Shown piece by piece: positions 57,797-64,000 of a DNA stretch of 64,000 nucleotides. This DNA comes from Hyposmocoma kahamanoa (lineage: Eukaryota; Arthropoda; Insecta; Lepidoptera; Cosmopterigidae), in NCBI RefSeq assembly GCF_003589595.1, contig NW_020654289.1, positions 7,250,181 through 7,314,180 of the forward strand. Reading direction: 5' to 3'. The first letter of the stretch is position 1. The number at the start of each line of letters is the position of its first letter. A model generated the notes under the pieces. That model saw nothing but the letters and a program-made list of their open reading frames with translations, ran no database searches and was not told the DNA's origin. Made by a program: the position numbers and the translations under genes.

Positions 57797-58110
57797 AGTC
57801 GCACACTTTTCGTTACGATATATCGTGTAGAATACCGATAAGCAGGCAACTTTTCGACGGTGTTCAAGACTATGCAGCTTGACCTCTACTAAATCCGTGT
57901 CACCTATAAGCCTCCTGACACGTCTGTCGGTTGAATCTAAAGTGACCAGTTGGTATGTAGCAGAGCCATCCCATAGGTGGTCGCAGTATTCCATACATGA
58001 CCGGACTTGGTACAGCTGAAGCTAATGTCCCTGCATGAAGTAACGTCTCGCCCTGGAAAGGATGCCAAGCTTCATGGCTGCATTTTTGACGACAGGTCCA
58101 TTCCAGGTGA
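57797..58110 (-). pseudogene. Non-LTR reverse transcriptase C-terminal fragment
   Basis: Minus-strand AAMKLGILSRARRYFMQG, a stop, then MEYCDHLWDGSATYQLVTLD and RRLIGDTDLVEVKLHSLEHR. This is the same family as 10826-11152. It lacks catalytic motifs and lies just upstream of the R1-clade element. Confidence 0.75.
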
Positions 58111-58630
58111 AGGTGGTCGGTTATCGATATGGATAAATGTGAATAGGTAACTTTTCTTGTTTTGCTGCTGTGCTTGGTTAAATATTGTCACAGACGCAAA
58201 GTTGGTTTTTGTTTAGACAGGTGTGCAATGACTCCGTGTGCAGTTGCTGGTCTGCCATCGGACGCGTCCCCAGGTGGCGGATAGGGGAACGACTCCCAGA
58301 TATGGGAGTTACCGGCTTCGGCCGGCGCGGACCAAAACCAGCACTGGGAGGGGAGGAAGATAGCGCAGGTTCTGTCCGGCGCTATCTAACTCGCACCCGA
58401 GGCGGTGGGCGGTGTTCGGTCTTAAGATCGGCTCCGGCCAACCCGTAATCCCGCATGGAGCGGGACCGGGGGTCGTCCTCACTGAGAGGGGGGCTGCGAG
58501 GAAGAAAACCTCTATAAAAATTACCCCAATCCTAAGCTCTAGCGCCCGGCGATGGGATGAATGGCTGGAGGGTATCCAGCCGTTAGGGCGCCCCAGTGGG
58601 GAGCTCACCCCCTTTCAAAGCTCACACGAC

Positions 58631-60593
58631 ATGGAACAGGCACGTTTTGAAAATGGTCCCCAGGCGGGTCCCCGAAAGGGGGAATCCCGCCCATCCGCCT
58701 CGGCGGGTGGCAGCCCCTCGTACTCTGGGGGGGGGCAAAAACTGCCTCGTGGGTCGGCCAGAAGTCGACCCTCGTAAACACGAACATCGCACTCGAACGG
58801 ACAATGATTTTGCACACAATTTGGATCGCACGAAGGCCTCCAATGTGGAGGTGAGGATTCTCTCCGACAATGAGTCTGAGGGTGAGACGATGCTCTCGGC
58901 CTCTTCAGACGGAGAGCCCACCCTCTCTGAGGGGAATTCACGCGCGGTTTCGCGCTCCGGGTCAGCCGGAGAGAAGGGATCGTCAAGGGCCGCCAAGCGT
59001 GCCGCCCCCCCGTCGAACGAACCTCAGGAGCCCGAAAGGGCACCAAAGATCAGCACGGCCCGTAGGGGCAGGCCCAGGGTCCCCGGGAAGACCCACCCCG
59101 GTCCGGCGGCGGCAGGGAGAGGCCGTTCCAGCTCAGCAGAGTGGAACGCCCTCCAGAAAGAGACGGATGCCGCCTTCTTCAAGGAGGCTCTTAAGCGCCC
59201 AGGAAAGGCTGGGGAGGCTGAACCCGAAGGTACGGCGGGCATCATGAGCGAGGTTCAGGCCCAGGAGGCGCGAGACGGCCTCGCGACAATATTGGCGGAG
59301 ACCGCCAAGTCCTCTAATCTCAAGGGGACGGTGATCAAAGCAATTAAAGAGGCCGTCAAAAAGGTGGAGAGAGCCATTGACTCTCTCCATCTTGGAGAGA
59401 CGGCGACGGAGGCGGCGCGGCGGATATCGGAGGACAACCGCCAGATGAGGAGGCAGCTCGCTGCCCTAGAGGCGGAGTTCAAGGCCCTGAGGGGGGCCTA
59501 CTCCACCGCCACGGCCAAGGCCAAGGCGCAGGTGGCCCCACCGCCGCGGGTGTGAGGGAGGCCATCGATGACCTCAGGCGGGACATTTTCTCCTCCATGA
59601 GAAATATGATGGACGCCCGCTTGGGGGACATCGAAAGACGCCTCCCCGCGGAGTCCCTAAGGCCTCCCCTAGGCGGCCGAAGTAGTGCGCCCGCCTCCGA
59701 GGCGACGCCTGCTGCCACCGCCATCGCCGCAGCCGCCCCGAGGTTGGTTCCCTCCGCCGCGGGCCCCGAGTCGATACCGGGCCTCTCCCCGGCCCGAAAC
59801 GCGCCTACTGACCCGCGACCCAATAAAAAGGCCAAGAGGAAGGCTCCCCCGCCGAAGGCTACTGCTGCCCCTCCTGCGGCGCCACTCGCTGTTCCCGCCG
59901 TCCCTGCCGGCCCTGACATGGCGGCCTCCATGCCGACTGACCAGGCAGAAACGCCCTGGTCACAGGTAGTCGGCCGCAAGGCCAGGAAGGCCAAAACGGC
60001 AGCTGCCGCCATCCAAGCGGCACGGGCCCCCGCCAAGGCGGCCCCCAAGACGGCTCCCAGACCCAGGGCTCTCGCCACCCCGAAATCATCGGCGGTGGTG
60101 ATCACGCTGAGGCCCGAAGCGGTGGCGGAAAAGGGGGTCACTTACAAGGGGGTCCTAGAGGCGGCGACCGCTGCGATCGATTTGGGCAGAGCCTCGGCAT
60201 CCCGCACTCAGGCTGGCCCCCAACGGGAGGGGGTCAGCCCTCGTTCGCTGCCCGGTGACGGCGGCCCAACGGGTGGCGGCTGCCGGCTGCCTGTTGGTGG
60301 GGTGGTCCTCCGCCGGGGTCCATGTGATGGAGCCCCTCCCCATGCGCTGCTTCAGGTGCATGGGGATTGGCCACACCAGAGCCCTCTGCCCGTCTAGTGT
60401 GGACAGGAGCGGGCTCTGCTTCAGGTGTGGCCAGGTGGGACACTCGGCCTCCGGGTGCACGGCGACCCCGCGATGTTCGGTCTGCACCGCGGCCTGCCGT
60501 CCAGCGGACCACGTAATGGGGGGGCGATCTTGCGCTCCCCCCCCCCCCCCCCAAGGGCAAGCCGGCGGGGACCTCAGGCCCCCTCCCTATTGA
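58631..60593 (+). pseudogene. R1-clade ORF1 (gag-like nucleic acid-binding protein), frameshifted
   Basis: The likely start is the ATG at 58631 (MEQARFENGPQ). The frame changes at a G9 run (58727-58735), near 59545 and between ~60190 and 60255. An alternative ATG at 58596 opens the second frame but gives a less protein-like N-terminus. The middle is low-complexity, rich in Ala, Pro and Lys, with a coiled-coil-like EEAVKKVERAIDSL region. TPWSQVVGRKARKAK and VVITLRPEAVAEKGVTYKGV mark the gag core. The end has CCHC knuckles CFRCMGIGHTRALC and CFRCGQVGHSASGC plus a third CSVC start. In this clade ORF1 coats the element RNA. Confidence 0.85.
60537..60552. repeat. Poly-C run (16 C)
   Basis: A homopolymer near the ORF1 end. 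The length is error-prone in any sequencing chemistry. Confidence 0.9.
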
Positions 60594-60611
60594 GGGACAA
60601 AGTATGGAGCA

Positions 60612-63600
60612 GTGATGCCAGCACGCCACCATACTATACTGCAGGGCAACCTCAACCACTGCGCCAGGGCACAGGACTTATTGGTCCAGGCCATGGCGGA
60701 GTGGGGGGTTGCGGTGGCTGCTCTGGCCATACTTTGTCCCCCCTCGGGGGATCGGGAGGAGACGGTGGCCATAGTGGCGTCGACTGCCGGGAACTCCCCC
60801 CTCTAGCGGTGAAGGAACGCGGATCAGGGTTCGTGGCGGCAAGGTGGGGAGAAGTCATCCTAATTGGGGTGTACTTCTCTCCTAATCGCTCCCTGGCCCA
60901 ATTCCAGGCTTTCCTGGAGACCCTAGAGAGGGCGGTGAGGAGGGCAGCTCCGGCGCCGGTGTTGGTGATGGGGGACCTCAACGCCAAGAGCGCTGCGTGG
61001 GGTTCCCCGGTCACCAATGCCAGGGGGCCAGAGTTGGAGGATTGGGCGGCAGCCTTAGGGCTGGTCGTCCTCAACCGGGGTCATGCCAGCACGTGCGTGC
61101 GACGAAATGGGGGATCAATCGTGGACGTCACGTTCGCGACCCCCTCACTAGCCGCGCGAGTATCCGGCTGGCAGGTCCTGGAGGACGAGGAGACCCTCTC
61201 CGACCACAAATACATACGGATGAGGGTCTCCCATATGCCGCTCACGACGGCCTCCAACACGGCCCCCGGGGGGGGCTTTCCCAAATGGGCACTCACCCGC
61301 CTGGACCTTGAGCTCGCAGAGGAAGCAGCCATGGTCCAGGCGTGGTGCCCCCCCCCCACCGGCCACTGTCGACGTGGAGCAGAGGGCGGTCAAGTGCAGG
61401 GAAGACTTGACCGCCGTCTGCGAGAGGGCCATGCCCAGGGTCAGAGGGACCCCGGGCAAAAAGAGGGTGTACTGGTGGACCGCGGAGATTGGGGACCTCC
61501 GCACCGCCAGTACAGCAGCCCAGCGGGCCTACGGCCGATGCCGTCGCAGGCGCCATACCCGGAGTGAGGAGAGAAGGCTCCACAGCGCCCTTCAGGGCGC
61601 GAGACAGGCCCTGAAGGTCGCAATAGGGCGGGCCAAGGACTCTGCGAAAGAGGAGTTCTTGGCCACCCTGGACGCGGACCCATGGGGGAGGCCGTACAAA
61701 GTTGTGCGCAACAAAATGTACGGCGCATCTCCCATGGAGTCACTGGAGCTCGATCTCCTCAACCGGGTGGTGGAGGGCCTCTTTCCCGAACCGCAGCCCT
61801 TCACCCCACCGACCATGGTGCCCCCTAGAGCAGACGGGAGGCAGACTGAGGAACCCCCCCCCGGAAATTACCGAGGGGGAGTTGGAGTGGGCGGTGGGAC
61901 GGCTGCGGGGGCGGAAGAAGGCCCCCGGGCCCGGACGGGGTACCGGGACGAGTCCTTCGCATTGCCCTGAAGCATCTCGGGACCCGCCTCAAGCATCTCA
62001 TGGATGACTGCTTGAGGACGGGGTTGTTCCCGAGATGCTGGAAGGAGGGAAGGCTCGTCCTGGTGCCCAAGCCGGGCCGACCTGCGGACTCCCCCTCGGG
62101 GTTCAGGCCCCTCGTCCTGCTGGACGAGGTGGCGAAGATCCTGGGCCGAATCATCGCCTCCAGGATCAACGAACACCTGAGGGGGACAGGCCCCGATGTG
62201 TCGGAGCGGCAGTTCGGGTTCAGGGCTGGACTCTCCACCCTGGACGCCCTGGAGTCCCTGCGACACATCGTGGAGGAGGGTAACGGCGAGGGGGAAGGCG
62301 TGGTGGCTGTGTCGTTGGACATAGCCAACGCCTTCGGCACTCTCCCCTTCGCCGTTATCAGGGAGGCGCTGAGGTACCATAACATCCCCAGGTACCTCAG
62401 CCGTCTGGTGGAGCACTACCTGGAAGACAGGGTGGTGCTCTACCAGACGAGGGAAGGGAGGCGCGCCGAGCGCCCAATGAGGTGCGGAGTACCCCAGGGG
62501 TCCGTATTAGGACCACTACTGTGGAACCTGGGGTACGATTGGGTGCTGAGGGGCGCGCTGCTCCCCCGGACGGCGGTCATCGCGTACGCCGATGACACGC
62601 TGCTGGCCGTCCGGGGGACCACCTTCCAGGAGGCGGCCCGAAGAGCCTCAGTAGCGGCGGATATGGTGGTCCGCCGAATACAACTGCTGGGGCTCGAGGT
62701 CGCCGTGCCGAAGACGAATGTGGCCGTCTTCGGCGGGAGGGGTAGAGGTTGGGCGGTGCCGGCAGGCGCCCACATCTCCATCACGGGAGTATCGGTCCCG
62801 GTCAAGTCCCAGATGAAATATCTGGGACTTGTCCTGGACCGGCGATGGAACTTCGGGGAGCATTTCCGGCAACTCGCTCCCCGAATAGTGGGCGCCGCAT
62901 CGGCGATGGGCCGTCTCCTGCCCAACCTCGGGAGGCCGGGAGCCTCGTGCAGGAGGCTATACGCCGGGGTGACCCAGAGTATGGCCTTGTACGGGGCTCC
63001 CATCTGGAGTGGGTGGTATCCCTGCGAATGTGCAGGGCGTACATGACGGTGGCCTGCGCTGCCGCATGCGTCCTCGCCGGTACTCCGCCGTGGGACCTCG
63101 AAGCCGAGGTCCTGGCGGATGTCCACGCCTACCGGCGGGGAATGAGGGACCGAGGCGAGCGCCCTGCTCCCCAGGAGGTCGAGCGGGAGCGCCACCTCGC
63201 GGCGCAGCGCATGCGGGACCGGTGGAAAGAGGGCTTGGCGGATCCCCCCTATGGCGCTCGTACCATAGGGCCGATCCGCCCTGTCCTCGTAGAGTGGGTA
63301 AACCGGTCCCACGGGCCACTGTCGTACCACCTTGTGCAGGTGCTGACTGGACACGGGTGTTTCGGTCACTACCTGCACAAGGTGGCGAGGAGAGAACCGT
63401 CCCCGTCGTGCCACGAGTGCGGCGCTGCGGATGACACCGCGCAGCACACCCTAGAGGTGTGCAGCCGGTGGGATGAGCAGCGCCGCACTCTGACGGGGAC
63501 TTTAGGGCAGGACCTCTCGCTGCCGAGCGTGGTTGCCGCCATGCTCGATAGCGAGGAGTCCTGGGAGGCGGTGGCCTCCTTTTGCGCAGAGGTTATATCG

Positions 63601-63711
63601 CAAAAGGAGGCCGCGGAGCGGGTGCGCGAGGACGCGGCGGACGCGCACCCGCTTCGGCGCAGACGTACGGGGAGAAGGCGCAGGCAGTTCGCTGCTCGCC
63701 TGATCCCCTAG
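60612..63711 (+). pseudogene. R1-clade ORF2 (APE endonuclease, reverse transcriptase), frameshifted
   Basis: Starts at ATG 60612 (or 60615), 18 bp after the ORF1 stop. The endonuclease begins LQGNLNHCARAQDLLVQ; GDLNAKSAAWG (~60970) and SDHKYIRM (~61198) hold its later catalytic residues. A linker follows. The RT spans about 61980-62750 with GFRAGLSTLDAL, VSLDIANAFG, GVPQGSVLGPLLW and YADD at 62585-62596. The C-terminus has the knuckle CHECGAADDTAQHTLEVC. Frame changes occur near 60740-60790, 61348 (C10), 61854 (C9), ~61935 and ~63005. It would nick the target and prime reverse transcription; this copy cannot make a full protein. Confidence 0.88.
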
Positions 63712-64000
63712 TGAGGCCAGCGGGCTCTGGACAGGGACTCCGGAGCCTGCATTGCACGGCCTCACTCGTCTAGGGGGCGGGTCGGAGGACAACCGACTCG
63801 CCCCTCCGTTGGCGCGGGAGCCCTGGCGCAAGCTAGGGCGGCCGGGCGGCGTCGTGGTGAATGTTCACCGATCCCACGGCGCCGACTCACCCGGCGAGAG
63901 GGAAACCCGGGGGGGTTTTAGTGGGGTAGGCCCTCCAGTCTGGAGGGAGAGTCCCCACATAACCCCTGAGTCTCCCTGGGCTCAGGGGTATCCATAAAGA
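63712..64000 (+). other. R1-clade 3' untranslated region
   Basis: GC-rich, with GGGGGTTTTAGTGGGGTAGG near 63911 and a CCCTGAGTCTCCCTGGGCTCAGGG stem-loop near 63965-63988. No poly-A tail or target duplication is visible before the window ends. Confidence 0.65.

Larger units (their letters stand above)
58190..64000 (+). mobile_element. R1-clade non-LTR retrotransposon, near full length, frameshifted
   Basis: A ~5.8 kb GC-rich block. The 5' untranslated region (about 58190-58630) carries the CCAGGTGGCGGATAGGGGAA motif. It is followed by ORF1 with CCHC knuckles, ORF2 with APE endonuclease, reverse transcriptase and a C-terminal knuckle, and a 3' untranslated region running off the window edge. 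Clade assignment rests on the ORF2 N-terminal GNLNHCARAQDLLVQ motif, the ORF1 gag-like domain and the C-terminal CX2CX8HX4C knuckle. The 5' flank is not ribosomal DNA, so either this is not a 28S-specific R1 or it is a misplaced copy. The 5' boundary is approximate. Confidence 0.9.

Noticed and set aside
58190..58300. 28S rDNA flank of the R1-type element
   Set aside because: The flanking sequence is AT-rich and contains another retrotransposon fragment; nothing resembles rRNA.
59479..60141. 220-codon minus-strand Ala/Gly-rich frame
   Set aside because: GC-rich antisense shadow of R1-clade ORF1; composition explains the open frame.
62440..63447. 335-codon minus-strand frame
   Set aside because: Antisense of the R1-clade reverse transcriptase region, where high GC makes stops rare.

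Overview
This window looks like gene-poor, repeat-dominated insect DNA, most probably from a moth or butterfly. That is an inference from the mix of families and the AT-rich background: tRNA-derived SINEs, many short interspersed repeats, a cecropia-type mariner, a BEL/Pao LTR element and an R1-clade non-LTR element. No database search was run. I found no host protein-coding gene, no functional tRNA or rRNA gene and no CRISPR-like array. Most short open reading frames in the AT-rich part look like chance.

Layout. 0-4.5 kb: a structurally complete mariner (2145-3422) with an uninterrupted 339-residue DD34D transposase lies between two arms of a ~365 bp inverted repeat; each arm carries a tRNA-derived SINE. 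4.5-23.6 kb: a mosaic of non-coding repeat families, here called A, B, E, GF, J and so on, with short non-LTR reverse-transcriptase tail fragments at 10.8, 15.4 and 22.5 kb. 23.9-32.5 kb: a full-length but coding-dead BEL/Pao LTR retrotransposon with two LTRs, a primer binding site and a 5 bp target duplication, inserted inside a tRNA-derived SINE. 32.5-39 kb: more family A, B, E and C copies, ending at a 400 bp assembly gap (39091-39490). 39.5-58 kb: repeat families again, including four copies of a 286-290 bp MITE; three have perfect 8 bp target duplications, and one is nested inside another. Several non-LTR tail fragments lie here too. ~58.2-64 kb: composition switches abruptly to GC-rich at a near full-length R1-clade non-LTR retrotransposon. 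It has gag-like ORF1 with CCHC knuckles and ORF2 with APE endonuclease, YADD reverse transcriptase and a C-terminal zinc knuckle, all broken by several frameshifts, many next to C or G homopolymers.

How the parts relate. Nothing here forms a host pathway. The informative structure is insertion history: BEL inside a SINE, a MITE inside an opposite-strand copy of itself, a family-B repeat split by an insertion carrying that MITE, and a mariner inside an inverted repeat. The mariner transposase is the only apparently intact long reading frame. Family letters are local labels of mine, assigned by similarity between copies in this window.
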